Positions 1 to 8,529 are shown, numbered from the stretch's first letter. The stretch: DNA of 64,000 nucleotides from Halomarina pelagica (GCF_024228315.1 NZ_CP100454.1:2108001-2172000); one strand, 5' to 3'. Translations and numbers: made by a program. The notes: generated by a model not told the origin, from the letters alone.

Positions 1-1
1 G

Positions 2-289
2 GAGCGCGCGAACTGCCGCCCGCACCTCCTGCGCGAGATCGAACTGATCGACCCGGCGTGCGTCGTCGCCACCGGCAAGCACGCCGCGCGGTCGCTGCTC
101 GCGGTCGAGGGACGCGAGGTCGACCGCTTTCTCGACCTCGTGCTCGAACCGCAGGCGTGTCCGACGCTCGGCGTTCCGGTCCTCCCCGTACTCCACCCCT
201 CCTATCAGGAGGTCTGGATCGCGCGGCTGGGACACACCTACGAGTCCTACCGCGACGCGATCGGAGAGGCGCTGGCGGCGTACGTCTGA
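2..289 (+). CDS. Uracil-DNA glycosylase superfamily protein, C-terminal part
   Basis: The frame is open from the window edge to a TGA at 287-289, giving 95 residues with no start in view. The visible part has a beta-alpha pattern ending in LHPSY, which resembles the HPS/HPA-type DNA-contacting loop near the C terminus of family 4/5-like uracil-DNA glycosylases. ATGKHAARSLL upstream fits the conserved strand and helix before that loop. These enzymes remove uracil from DNA in base-excision repair. The N-terminal catalytic motif lies outside the window, so the subfamily cannot be decided. Confidence 0.7.
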   Translation, partial: ERANCRPHLLREIELIDPACVVATGKHAARSLLAVEGREVDRFLDLVLEPQACPTLGVPVLPVLHPSYQEVWIARLGHTYESYRDAIGEALAAYV

Positions 290-314
290 CGCCAGCGCGT
301 CCGTCCGCGGGTCG

Positions 315-662
315 TCAGAGCCAGTCGTCCGGCAGTTCGTCTCGGTTGTCGTGCAGGAGGCGGATCGCCGGTTCGATCTCGCGGAAGTGCGGACCGGGAC
401 CGATCGTCCCCCGCTCGCGATCCCAGGCGACGAAGCCCGCCGCCGCCAGCTTCGGCAGGTGGACGTGGCGGAGGCGCCCCCGACACTCTTCCGATAGCTC
501 TCCCCGCGCCGTGAACGCGTCGACGCCGAACGCCTCCCCCTCCGATCGGCGTCTCCGACGGTACACTTCGAGGAGGAGTCGGCGGCGATAGCGGTCGCTG
601 AGGACGTCGAACATCGCGTCGAGCGACGAAGCGACGTCGGATTCGTGGTGGTCTGTCGTCAT
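315..662 (-). CDS. Winged-helix DNA-binding regulator, haloarchaeal type
   Basis: A 115-residue protein read from the ATG that gives MTTDHHES; a longer in-frame start 15 codons upstream is less likely because it adds only a basic, non-conserved stretch. The core (DAMFDVLSDRYRRRLLLEV, then LRHVHLPKLAAAGFVAWD) matches the small winged-helix domain found in many haloarchaeal transcription regulators: a helix, a recognition helix around HVHLPKL and a wing ending in a Gly-rich turn. No ligand domain or membrane segment is present. The target is unknown. Confidence 0.75.
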   Translation of the reverse strand: MTTDHHESDVASSLDAMFDVLSDRYRRRLLLEVYRRRRRSEGEAFGVDAFTARGELSEECRGRLRHVHLPKLAAAGFVAWDRERGTIGPGPHFREIEPAIRLLHDNRDELPDDWL

Positions 663-872
663 TTCGTGGGCGATAGGACACGCTCGTCGCCGTCGTGGGA
701 ACTGCACGGATCGGAGCGACCCAACCAGTGTGATCTGACGCGCCGCGTGAGGAGATCCGGGCGACCGCGTGACCGCAGAACGTCGTGTCTGTCTCCCGGT
801 ACTGGCCGAACGGTATTAATGCGTTCCGCGAACCGTGGTAGCGTTTACCCGTTCTCGTGCTAACGGAAAGCC

Positions 873-1334
873 ATGACCGTCGACCTCTCCGACCTCGCCC
901 GGCGCGAGGTGACCGGACGCCGCGAGTTCACCGTCCAGCCCCGTCACGCGACGAACGTCTTCGGCGAGCAGGACGACCCGCCCGCGCTCCCCGCGGCGGC
1001 GGACGCGACGCCCGAGGAGGCCGTGCGCGTGCTCGGCTCGCCGTCCCTCCTCGCCTTCTGCGAGTTCGTCGGCCGGGAGTCGCTGCACGGACTCCTCCCG
1101 GACGGCACGGGCACGGTGGGCGAGCGCGCCGACCTCCGCCACCGGCGGGCCGCGCCCGTCGGGACGACCGTGGCCGTCGAGACGGACCTGGTCGGCGTCG
1201 AGGGCCGCCGCCTCGAACTGGCGGCGACCGCCTCGCGCGCGGGCGACGGCGCGGTCGTCGGGACGGCGGATCTCGTCTTCCGGGTCGTCGAGCGCGCGCG
1301 GTTCCGGGCGGCGCTGGAGGGACTGGAGGGGTGA
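873..1334 (+). CDS. Hotdog-fold thioesterase, fluoroacetyl-CoA thioesterase (FlK)-like
   Basis: 153 residues. The central LGSPSLLAFCEFVGRESLHGLL and the following strands (VGERADLRHRRAAPVGTTVAVETDL, then VVGTADLVFRVV) follow the FlK-like hotdog layout: a helix packed by a sheet that holds an acyl-CoA. The family hydrolyses small acyl-CoA thioesters; the substrate here is unknown. A TATA-like GTTTAC at about 841-846 lies about 28 nt before the ATG, consistent with a leaderless mRNA. The next gene starts 62 nt downstream on the same strand and may be co-transcribed. Confidence 0.75.
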   Translation: MTVDLSDLARREVTGRREFTVQPRHATNVFGEQDDPPALPAAADATPEEAVRVLGSPSLLAFCEFVGRESLHGLLPDGTGTVGERADLRHRRAAPVGTTVAVETDLVGVEGRRLELAATASRAGDGAVVGTADLVFRVVERARFRAALEGLEG

Positions 1335-1396
1335 GAGCGACGGTCGGGGAGCCGGCCAGCCCCAACGCCTACCCTCCCGGCGTGCGTCCCCCTCCC

Positions 1397-2272
1397 ATGG
1401 ACACGAGCGAGCAACTGTACGACCGCGAGGCGACCGGGTGGCGGCGGGGCCTCTACGACGACGTCAAACGCACCTTCCGCGCGCCGGTGGTCAACTGGAT
1501 CTTCCGGACGGCGATGGCGAACGAACCCGCGTTCACCCGCTACGCGTGGGGGCAGGTCAAGCCGCTGTTCGAGACGCGCGCGTTCGCCCGGCTCACGGTC
1601 GAGTACCGCGACGCCGTGCTCTCGGAACTGGACGACCTCCCGGCCTACGACCCGGCGGCGCTCGGCGTCTCGCCGGCCGAGTTCGCCGAGTTGCGGGGGC
1701 AACTCGCCACCTTCGACGTCGTCGCGCCCCGCCTCGCCGTGCTCTTCGAGGCGATGGACCGGGCGCTCCACGGCGAGGCGGTGGGGACCGAACCGGCGGA
1801 CGACCCCGCGACGACCGCGCCGTTCCCCGACTGGCTCGACCGCGACCGGGGCGCGCCCCCGTCGATGACCCCGCCCGACGCGGTGCCGGGCGAGCTGTCG
1901 GGGACGGTCGAGTCGATCCGGGAGTTCCACGGTTTCGAGTCGAACCTGCCGAGCATCTACCGCTGTCTCGCGCAGTGGCCCGCCGCGCTCGACCGGCTGT
2001 GGGGGGACGTCGAATCGGCCTTCGAGAGCGCGGCGTTCGACCGCGCGTGCGATCGCGTGGACGATCTCACGAGCGGGTTCGTGACGGGCGCGCCCTACCG
2101 ACCCCGCCTCGCGCCCGACGACCTGCGCGGGATCGGGATGGACGAGGATTCGATCGAGGACGTGCAGGACCTCTTCCGGGAGTTCAACTCGGGGCCGGTC
2201 GAGACGGTCCTGCCCGCGCTCCCGGTCTTCGCGGCGACGGTGGGCGCGGGCGGCGAACGCTCGTTGTCGTGA
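1397..2272 (+). CDS. DehI-family (2-haloacid dehalogenase-like) protein
   Basis: 291 residues from the ATG giving MDTSEQLYD; the open frame extends upstream but only as a shadow of the thioesterase gene. The N-terminal stretch (LYDDVKRTFRAPVVNWIFR, then AFTRYAWGQVKPLFETRAF) and the second-half segment FHGFESNLPSIYRCLAQWP resemble the two pseudo-repeats of DehI-type all-helical halocarboxylic acid dehydrogenases. Such enzymes hydrolyse carbon-halogen bonds in D- and L-haloacids. Many haloarchaeal members have never been tested, so dehalogenase activity is only an inference. The stop codon abuts the stop of the convergent MFS gene with no spacer. Confidence 0.7.
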   Translation: MDTSEQLYDREATGWRRGLYDDVKRTFRAPVVNWIFRTAMANEPAFTRYAWGQVKPLFETRAFARLTVEYRDAVLSELDDLPAYDPAALGVSPAEFAELRGQLATFDVVAPRLAVLFEAMDRALHGEAVGTEPADDPATTAPFPDWLDRDRGAPPSMTPPDAVPGELSGTVESIREFHGFESNLPSIYRCLAQWPAALDRLWGDVESAFESAAFDRACDRVDDLTSGFVTGAPYRPRLAPDDLRGIGMDEDSIEDVQDLFREFNSGPVETVLPALPVFAATVGAGGERSLS

Positions 2273-3583
2273 TCAGTCGTCGGCCGCCGCCACCCCGCCG
2301 CGGGCGGGTCGGCCCATCCGCAGGTGGATCCACGCCGCGCAGCCGACGGCGAGCACGCCCGCGAGCGCGGCGAGGCCGAACGCGACGCGGTAGCCGGTGA
2401 CCGAGTAGACGCGCGCGCCGTTGATCGTCTCGCCCGTCCAGTAGGCGTCGAGCGCGACGCCCATCAGCGCGGGGAAGGTCGCCGCCCCGAAGTAGCCGAG
2501 GCTGTTCACCGTGCCGGTCACCGTCCCGCTCGCGGTCGCGCCGTGGCGCTCCTTGGCGACGGTGTAGGCGAGCGCCGTCCCGCCGTTGACGAACGTCCCG
2601 AGGAAGAGCAGCGCCCCGAGCACCGGCAGCGGCGGCGCGACCGCGAGGAAGATGGCCCCGTAGGCGAGCGTGAACCCGACGCTCGACGCGAGGATGACCT
2701 CCGTCCGGCGGCCGAGGCGATCGGAGAGCGCGCCGAAGACGGGCGGGCCGAGTAGCAGGCCGACGTTCCCGAGCAGGACGTACGTCGAGGCGCGGGCGAC
2801 CGACACGTCGTAGACGTGGACGACGTACGGCACGCCCCACAGCCCGAGGACGGTGAAGTTGACTCCGAAGAGGAAGAAGAGCATGCCGCCGAGCAGCCAC
2901 GTCTCCCGCTCGCGCAGGACGCGTTTCGTGTTCGCGAGGACCGTCGCGGCGCTCACCGCCTCCGTCCCGGGGGTCACGCCGTCGGGCGCGTCGAAGCCGG
3001 CCCGCGCGGGGCGGTCGCGGACGAGCGCGTAGACGACGACCGAGATGCAGAGGCCGACCGCCCCCGCGATCAGCAGCGCCGTCCGCCAGCCGAGGGCCCC
3101 CGCCGCGAGCGCCAGCGGGGTGGTGGCGAACACGCCGCCGAGGCCCGCGGCGGCGATCGTCCACCCGGTCATCGTGGCGAACTCGTCCGCGCGGAACCAG
3201 TTCGCGCAGAACCGGAGCGTGGCGATGTAGAGGACGCTCCCGCCGAGGCCGATACTCGCGCGGGCGAGGAAGCCCCCGACGAGCGTCCCCCGGGTGGCGA
3301 ACGCGAACACGCCGGCGCTCATCACCACCAGCCCGAGGGCGGCCACGCGACGCACCCCCGCGCGATCGACGAGCACGCCCGCCGGTAGCTGGAGGGCGGC
3401 GTAGACGTAGAAGAACGAGGCGTGGAGCAGGCCGAGTTCGGCCGCGCTGGTGTCGAACGCGCGGGTCAGCTGATCCGCGAGCACCGACGAGGAGACGCGG
3501 TGGAAGTTCACCAGCAGAAAACCGCCAGCCAGGATCGTCCACAGCACCCAGCGCCACCGTCGCGGATCCGACCGGAGCGTCAT
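2273..3583 (-). CDS. MFS transporter
   Basis: 436 residues with about 12 hydrophobic helices in two halves separated by a charged loop near residue 200. NFHRVSSSVLADQL after helix 1 and GVLVDRAGVRRVAALG between helices 2 and 3 (the GxxxDRxGxRR motif A) are diagnostic of the major facilitator superfamily. A second, weaker motif (GALSDRLGRRTEV) starts the C-terminal half. The protein should sit in the cytoplasmic membrane. Substrate cannot be read; the fold resembles organic-anion/sugar-acid MFS members. Confidence 0.85.
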   Translation of the reverse strand: MTLRSDPRRWRWVLWTILAGGFLLVNFHRVSSSVLADQLTRAFDTSAAELGLLHASFFYVYAALQLPAGVLVDRAGVRRVAALGLVVMSAGVFAFATRGTLVGGFLARASIGLGGSVLYIATLRFCANWFRADEFATMTGWTIAAAGLGGVFATTPLALAAGALGWRTALLIAGAVGLCISVVVYALVRDRPARAGFDAPDGVTPGTEAVSAATVLANTKRVLRERETWLLGGMLFFLFGVNFTVLGLWGVPYVVHVYDVSVARASTYVLLGNVGLLLGPPVFGALSDRLGRRTEVILASSVGFTLAYGAIFLAVAPPLPVLGALLFLGTFVNGGTALAYTVAKERHGATASGTVTGTVNSLGYFGAATFPALMGVALDAYWTGETINGARVYSVTGYRVAFGLAALAGVLAVGCAAWIHLRMGRPARGGVAAADD

Positions 3584-3743
3584 TCCCTGTTCCGTTCGGC
3601 TCGAGCGACAAATAGCTAGGTACGGTCAGCAGTTCGCGAAGCCGGTTTCGGCGTACCGGTCGAACGCCGCCCCCTCTCGTCACTGCGGGATCCTGTGGTT
3701 GCGGTGAAAACTTATGCCGGTACCCTCGAATCGTTCGCTCACG

Positions 3744-4150
3744 ATGACGAAATCGACCGGTGAGACGATCGGACGTGTCTCGGGAGCGTCACCGTACTGC
3801 TGATCGTCGCGCTGGTGATACGACAGACGTTCCTCGGCGTCGCACATCCCGTCACTGGCGAGTTCGTCAGGGGGATCGACGTCCTCACCGACGAACCGGG
3901 AGGGGCCTACCGAGTCGTCATCACCGGCGTCTCCAGCCTCGTGATCGCGGGCGTCGTCGCGTACGCCGCGTACGCGAAGCGACTGACCGTCCTCTGGTTA
4001 CTCGCGCTCGCGCTCGCCGCCGCGCTCGTCGTCGGTGCAGACCTGGTCGTGGCGCTCCCGGCCGTCCTCGCGCTCCTGCTTCTCACCGCGGTCGCGTACT
4101 CCGTCGGCGAGTACATGCACGTCCTCCGGTCGAGGGGGGACGCCACCTGA
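3744..4150 (+). pseudogene. Small membrane protein gene with an apparent frameshift near its start
   Basis: An ATG at 3744 preceded by a TATA-like box (aaacttatg, about 3708-3716) opens MTKSTGETIGRVSG and then stops at 3801-3803. A different frame, open from 3764, carries the hydrophobic continuation VTVLLIVALVIRQTF and runs to 4150 with three further hydrophobic segments and SVGEYMHVLRS at the end. The two parts join naturally if one base is missing near the GGG at 3782-3784. The only conventional start inside the second frame is GTG at 3815, which would cut the first membrane helix in half. Either a true frameshift, programmed slippage or a sequencing error; the function is not recognised. 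Confidence 0.55.
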
Positions 4151-4207
4151 TCCGATCCCGTCCTCGAATCGCGGATCGGCCGGGGGGCATACAGGTCGTC
4201 GGAGGAG

Positions 4208-5131
4208 CTACCGCTCCCCGAGAAAGCGCGCCGCCGCGCCCCGGAGGAGCGCGTCGAAGGCCCCGTCGGACAGGTCCCGGGACAGCAGGTGCTCGCGTTC
4301 GCGCTCGTAAGCGTAGGGGACGTTCGGGTAGTCGGAGCCGTACATGATCCGGCCGGCGAGGTCCTCGAAAGCGGCGTCCGGGATCGAGGCGGGGTCGAAG
4401 TCCAGCAGGTCGGGCGCGGTGGACGCCATCGCCACGCAGGTGTCGAGGAACACGGACTCGCGCTCGCGGGCCAGGTCGAGAAAGCCCTCGTGCTCGTAGG
4501 TGCCCATGTGGGCGCAGCAGGCCCGTACCTCGGGGTAGGAGTCGACGAACGCCCGGAAGCGGTCGAGGCCGACGTGGGGGCTGTCCTCGAACATCGGCGC
4601 GGTGCCCGCGTGGAAGACGATCGGGCGGTCGTACTCGGCGGCGAGTTCGTAGGCGGGGTCCAGCCGCGGGTCGTCCGGCGCGCAGCCCTGGACGGGACAC
4701 TGGAACTTCAGGCCCCGCGCGCCCCCTTCGAAGGCGTCGCGGACGACCGCCCGCACCTCGTCGTCGGCGTGGACCGTCGCGAACGGGATCGCCATCTCCG
4801 ACGCGCCAGCCCGCTCGAGCAGCCACGCGTTCAGCTCCCGCGCGATGCCCGGCTTGTGGGCGTAGGGGAGCGCCACGTAGCGCGCGACGCCCTGCGCCCG
4901 CAGCGCGCGCTCCACGTCCGCCTGGGCGGCCGAGTCCGGGAACGACCAGCCCGCCTCGTCGTGCAGGGCGCTCCGGATGGCCGCCATGAGGCGCTCGGGC
5001 ATCAGGTGGACGTGGGCGTCCGTGACGTCGCTGAAGCGGTCGTCACGGTCAGCGTCGCCGGGATCGTCCCGGGTCGCGTCGTCGGGGACGTCGTCCCCCG
5101 CCGCGCCGCCGGATCGACCCCCTCCCGTCAT
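4208..5131 (-). CDS. Amidohydrolase (TatD/ACMSD-like metal-dependent hydrolase)
   Basis: 307 residues from ATG at 5131. After an Asp/Gly-rich N-terminal tail come TDAHVHLMPERL (metal-binding HxH of the first strand), GLKFQCPVQG, FHAGTAPMFEDS, CCAHMGTYEHEGF and MYGSDYPNVPY, the usual order of metal ligands and catalytic Asp in amidohydrolase_2-type TIM barrels. The substrate is unknown. The start overlaps the stop of the alkyltransferase-like gene in an ATGA, indicating translational coupling in a three-gene operon. Confidence 0.8.
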   Translation of the reverse strand: MTGGGRSGGAAGDDVPDDATRDDPGDADRDDRFSDVTDAHVHLMPERLMAAIRSALHDEAGWSFPDSAAQADVERALRAQGVARYVALPYAHKPGIARELNAWLLERAGASEMAIPFATVHADDEVRAVVRDAFEGGARGLKFQCPVQGCAPDDPRLDPAYELAAEYDRPIVFHAGTAPMFEDSPHVGLDRFRAFVDSYPEVRACCAHMGTYEHEGFLDLARERESVFLDTCVAMASTAPDLLDFDPASIPDAAFEDLAGRIMYGSDYPNVPYAYEREREHLLSRDLSDGAFDALLRGAAARFLGER

Positions 5132-5520
5132 GCGCGCTCGGCCTCGAAGTCGAGCAGGCGGCGCTTGCACGCGACCCCGTCGGCGGCCGAGAACCCGCGC
5201 AGGTCGCCGTCGCTGCCGACCACCCGGTGGCAGGGGACGACCAGCGGGACGGGGTTGCGCCCGCACGCCCCGCCGACGGCGACGGGGGCGGTGTCGAGGT
5301 CGGCGGCGAGGTCGCCGTAGGTGCGCGTCTCGCCGTAGGGGATCGCCGCCATGGCGCGCATGACCCGCCCGGTGAACGTGTCGGGGAACCGGATAGGGAG
5401 GTCGAACGACCGGCGCTCGCCGCGCTCGTACTCCCTGACCTGCTCGCGGACCTCGTCGGGGTCGGCGTCGAGGGACCGCTCGTCGAGGACGAGGTCGGAC
5501 CCGAGGACGGAGACGCGCAT
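5128..5520 (-). CDS. Methylated-DNA--[protein]-cysteine S-methyltransferase-like protein
   Basis: 130 residues containing the alkyltransferase core: IPYGETRTYGDLA (winged helix), RNPVPLVVPCHRVV with the alkyl-acceptor cysteine at about residue 97, and DLRGFSAADGVACKRRLLDFE. The family removes O6-alkylguanine adducts by transfer to this cysteine. The N-terminal domain of Ogt/Ada proteins is reduced to about 45 residues, a compact archaeal form. It overlaps the upstream GalT-like gene by one base (TGATG) and the downstream amidohydrolase by four. Confidence 0.88.
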   Translation of the reverse strand: MRVSVLGSDLVLDERSLDADPDEVREQVREYERGERRSFDLPIRFPDTFTGRVMRAMAAIPYGETRTYGDLAADLDTAPVAVGGACGRNPVPLVVPCHRVVGSDGDLRGFSAADGVACKRRLLDFEAERA

Positions 5521-6515
5521 CAGAAGTGCCCCCGCGCCTCCGCCGCGTACGTCTCGGGGGCGACGTCCACCACGCCCTCGTCGTGCAGCACCGTGAAGAA
5601 CGGCGAGTCGCTCCAGTAGTACCGGTCGAACACCGACCGCGCGACGACGTCGAACACGGGCGTCGCTCCCTCGTCGAGGAAGAGCGCGAAGTTGAAGCTG
5701 TTCAGCCCGGCGTCGCCGTAGTACGAGAGGACGCTCGCGATCCCCGACGCGAGGTCGGCGAGGAGGTCGCTCTCGGGGGCCGGGACGCCCTCCGCCCCGG
5801 TCGCGACGCCGACCAGGTGGCGGTGGTGGCGCGGGGCGAACGGCGCGAGCCACGAGACGCCGCTCGTCTCGGCGACGAACCGCTCGCCGTCGCGCTCCTC
5901 GTCGGTGAGGTCCGCCCAGTAGTCCGCGCCGTGCTCCTCGCGGTAGGCGCGGTCGGCCTCGCGCAGCTCGCGCTGGACGTTCGTCCCCCGGTCGTCGACG
6001 AGCGTCTGGAGGTGCGGGTGGATGATGCTGCTGCCCGCCGGTCGGAGGAAGTTCATGTTCACGCTCGCGTGCGGGGCGTCCTCGTGGTCGCGGACGGCCG
6101 TCACGTACCGGAGCGCGGCGCGGAGTCCGTCCTCGAACACCTCGGGCGTGAACCCGTCGATCGGCCGGTAGTGGTCCTCCGTGAGGGCGACGACGTTCGA
6201 GTGCGCGCCGTAGGGGTTGAGGTTCGGGAAGGAGGTCGCCTCGCCCTCCGTCACCCGCTCCTCGCCCACCCAGTCGGGGTACTTCGGGGTGACCTCCTCG
6301 ACCGTCCCCGGGCAGAAGAAGCAGTTCTCGTCGTCGCGCACGACCTCCTCGATGTCGAACTCCCCGGGGTGGACGAAGCTCTCGGGGACGATCCGCGCCT
6401 GTCGCCCGGTCAGCGGGTCCTCTCGCACCTCGACCTCGACCTCGACCGGGGCGAAGTCCTCGAGCGGACTGTAGAAGGACGCCCGCTGTACGTCCCTGAC
6501 GAACTCGATTGGCAT
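5520..6515 (-). CDS. Galactose-1-phosphate uridylyltransferase-like protein (HIT superfamily)
   Basis: 331 residues. NCFFCPGTVEEVTP carries a CxxC, FPNLNPYGAHSNVV resembles the GalT uridine-binding region, and AGSSIIHPHLQ supplies the HPH catalytic motif in which the second histidine is uridylylated in GalT. The family transfers nucleotidyl groups between sugar phosphates and UDP-sugars. The real substrate here is uncertain. First gene of a three-gene operon, with a TATA-like aacctttttg about 30 nt before its ATG; divergent from the HIT gene at 6627. Confidence 0.75.
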   Translation of the reverse strand: MPIEFVRDVQRASFYSPLEDFAPVEVEVEVREDPLTGRQARIVPESFVHPGEFDIEEVVRDDENCFFCPGTVEEVTPKYPDWVGEERVTEGEATSFPNLNPYGAHSNVVALTEDHYRPIDGFTPEVFEDGLRAALRYVTAVRDHEDAPHASVNMNFLRPAGSSIIHPHLQTLVDDRGTNVQRELREADRAYREEHGADYWADLTDEERDGERFVAETSGVSWLAPFAPRHHRHLVGVATGAEGVPAPESDLLADLASGIASVLSYYGDAGLNSFNFALFLDEGATPVFDVVARSVFDRYYWSDSPFFTVLHDEGVVDVAPETYAAEARGHF

Positions 6516-6626
6516 GATGTCTCACGGTTTCGCGGGTCGAGACAAAAAGGTTCACCGCCCCGGCGCGCCGGCCCCCCGGTCGGAGTCACCGGGAGGCTTT
6601 TCCCGCCGCCGGACGACCGCCCGCCC

Positions 6627-7049
6627 ATGACCGACTGCATCTTCTGTCGCATCGTCGACGGCGACCTCCCGAGCCGCACGGTGTACGAGGACGACTCGAT
6701 CCTCGCCTTCCTCGACGCGAACCCACTCGCGCCGGGGCACACGCTCGTCGTCCCGAAGGCCCACCACGAGCGGCTCGACGACCTCCCCGGCGACCTCGCG
6801 GCGGACCTCTTCGCGGTCCTCTACGACCTCGTGTCGGCCGTCGAGGACGCGGTCGACGCCGACGCCACCACCGTCGGGTTCAACGACGGCGCGGCGGCCG
6901 GCCAGGAGGTGCCCCACGTCCACGGCCACGTCGTCCCCCGGTTCGAGGGCGACGGCGGCGGCCCCATCCACGCCGTCGCGGGGAGCAGCCCCGACCTGAG
7001 CGACGGGGAACTGGACGACATCGCCGCGGCGATCGGGGAACGGGCGTAG
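6627..7049 (+). CDS. HIT family nucleotide hydrolase
   Basis: 140 residues with the complete HIT signature: CIFCRIVDGDLPS at the start, FLDANPLAPGHTLVVPK, and HVHGHVVPR with the catalytic histidine triad at residues 97, 99 and 101. Such proteins hydrolyse nucleoside phosphoramidates, AMP-lysine adducts or dinucleoside polyphosphates in the cytoplasm. The ATG at 6627 is preceded by a TATA-like cttttccc about 27 nt upstream. Confidence 0.93.
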   Translation: MTDCIFCRIVDGDLPSRTVYEDDSILAFLDANPLAPGHTLVVPKAHHERLDDLPGDLAADLFAVLYDLVSAVEDAVDADATTVGFNDGAAAGQEVPHVHGHVVPRFEGDGGGPIHAVAGSSPDLSDGELDDIAAAIGERA

Positions 7050-7103
7050 CCGCCGTCGCTCGCCTACCTGATATTTTTATACGAGACTGTCCCGATATAC
7101 TGT

Positions 7104-7847
7104 ATGAACAGTTACAGCCTCGTCGGTGCCACCGGCGGCGCGGGGACGACCCGTCTCGCGCTGGAGTTCGGTGCGCTGCTCGCCCGCGGCGGCCACGACG
7201 TCGCCGTCATCGACGCGGCGTACGCCACGCAGGGGCTCGCCGATCACTGCCCGGTCCGTCCCGAGGCGGACGTGACCGAACTGACGCTCGACCCCGACGC
7301 GCCGCTGGAGGCCGGCCTGGTCGACCTCGCGCCCGACGCCGCGGGCCGTCTCGCGGCCTGTCCCGCCCGCGCGCCGTTCGAACGGCTGGCCCGCGCGAAG
7401 ACGCCCGAGGCCGCCCGGCGGTTCGAGGCGCGTATCGAGGAGGCGGGCGACCGCTTCGACCACGTCCTCGTCGACACGCCGCCGGTCGCGGCGAACCAGG
7501 CGGTCGCGGCGGTCTCGGCCTGCGAGTCGACGGTACTCGTCGCCCCGTCCGGACAGCGCGGTCGCGACTCGCTGGTGCGGGCGCGCGACCGCCTCGCGGA
7601 CCTCGCGGTCGAGGCCGACGCGGTCGTCGTGAATCGGACCGAGCGGCTCGACGCCGCGCCCGACGCCGACGCCGTCGTTCCGGAGTCGTCCGTCGTCGAT
7701 CCGGCGGCCGTGCCGGTCTGTGATACCGAGGACGGTCCGTTCGCCGCCGGCGTCGCCGCGGCGGTCTCGACGCTCTTCGGCGTGCGCGTCGAGGTGGCGG
7801 TCGAGCGGGGCGGGGTGCGCGAACGGTTGCGGTCGCTCCGACGCTAG
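7104..7847 (+). CDS. ParA/MinD-like P-loop protein with degenerate Walker A
   Basis: 247 residues with the ParA/MinD fold pattern: VGATGGAGTTRLALEFGALLA at the start, AVIDAAYATQGLADHC, then FDHVLVDTPPVAANQ and STVLVAPSGQRGRDSLVRA. The Walker A consensus GGxGKT reads GGAGTT, so the ATP-binding lysine is absent and so is the signature lysine; ATP hydrolysis is doubtful. A strong TATA-like tttttatac lies about 26 nt before the ATG. It overlaps the convergent neighbour by 4 nt. It faces a block with TFB and a canonical MinD-like ATPase, so it may be a regulatory relative of that ATPase. Confidence 0.75.
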   Translation: MNSYSLVGATGGAGTTRLALEFGALLARGGHDVAVIDAAYATQGLADHCPVRPEADVTELTLDPDAPLEAGLVDLAPDAAGRLAACPARAPFERLARAKTPEAARRFEARIEEAGDRFDHVLVDTPPVAANQAVAAVSACESTVLVAPSGQRGRDSLVRARDRLADLAVEADAVVVNRTERLDAAPDADAVVPESSVVDPAAVPVCDTEDGPFAAGVAAAVSTLFGVRVEVAVERGGVRERLRSLRR

Positions 7848-8356
7848 CGGCAGTCGAACCCGTCGTCCATCGTCTCGGCGAGGAGGTCTCGCTTGGCGAC
7901 CGCCGCGTCCCCGTCGGGGGCGAGCACGCCCTCCAGCGCCTCGCTCGCGCCGGAGATCGGATCGTGCGTCTCGACGTAGACGGCGAGCGCGAACGCGGAC
8001 TCGCTCGCCCCCGAGAGCGCGAGGGCGTCGGCGCGCGAGAGTCGCGCGTCCAGCCAGTCGCGCACCAGGTCGCGGCCCGTCGGTCCGAGCGGCGAGACGT
8101 GCTCGCCGAGCAGGTGCAACACCTTCGCGCCGGTCATCGCCGGCAGGTCGGCCGTGGCGGCGCTCGCGCCGACGCTCGCCCCCTCCGCGTAGGTCTCGAC
8201 TACCGCCGCCGCGGCTTCGGGGGAACACGGTAGCTCCGCCGAGAACGCGGCGAGTCGCTCGTCGAGGGCCGTCTCGGTCGCGTCGACGGTCGCGATCCCG
8301 CGCTCGCGCTGCTCGGTCGTCACCTCCAACCCGGCGGCGATGTCGGATAATCCCAT
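7844..8356 (-). CDS. Conserved-looking haloarchaeal protein of unknown function
   Basis: 170 residues, acidic and Ala-rich, predicted all-helical, with no membrane segment or recognised motif. Two cysteines are near the ends (ELPCSPEA and the C-terminal FDCR). The ATG at 8356 is preferred over a GTG nine bases upstream because a TATA-like box (tttaag, 8383-8388) lies 29 nt before it. Divergent from TFB across a 21-bp palindrome at 8433-8453 and convergent with the ParA-like gene. Confidence 0.6.
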   Translation of the reverse strand: MGLSDIAAGLEVTTEQRERGIATVDATETALDERLAAFSAELPCSPEAAAAVVETYAEGASVGASAATADLPAMTGAKVLHLLGEHVSPLGPTGRDLVRDWLDARLSRADALALSGASESAFALAVYVETHDPISGASEALEGVLAPDGDAAVAKRDLLAETMDDGFDCR

Positions 8357-8432
8357 ATCAGACACTATCTCGTAATCTGACTTAAATGTGAGGTAGTAGT
8401 TTCATAATGGTTTGAGGACTGCCGACCGCCAG

Positions 8433-8453
8433 AGGTACCGGTAACCGGTACCT
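8433..8453. promoter_or_regulatory. 21-bp perfect palindrome between divergent promoters
   Basis: Two 10-base arms (AGGTACCGGT and its complement) flank one central base. The element lies roughly midway between the TATA-like boxes of the divergent genes at 8356 and 8530, a typical position for a dimeric regulator. No protein is known to bind it. Confidence 0.5.
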
Positions 8454-8529
8454 GGGCCCCTCGATCACGATCTCGTTTTCCGACCTGTCGCTCTTCTTTA
8501 AAGGTGGTGTCGGGACAAGTTCCACCTGT

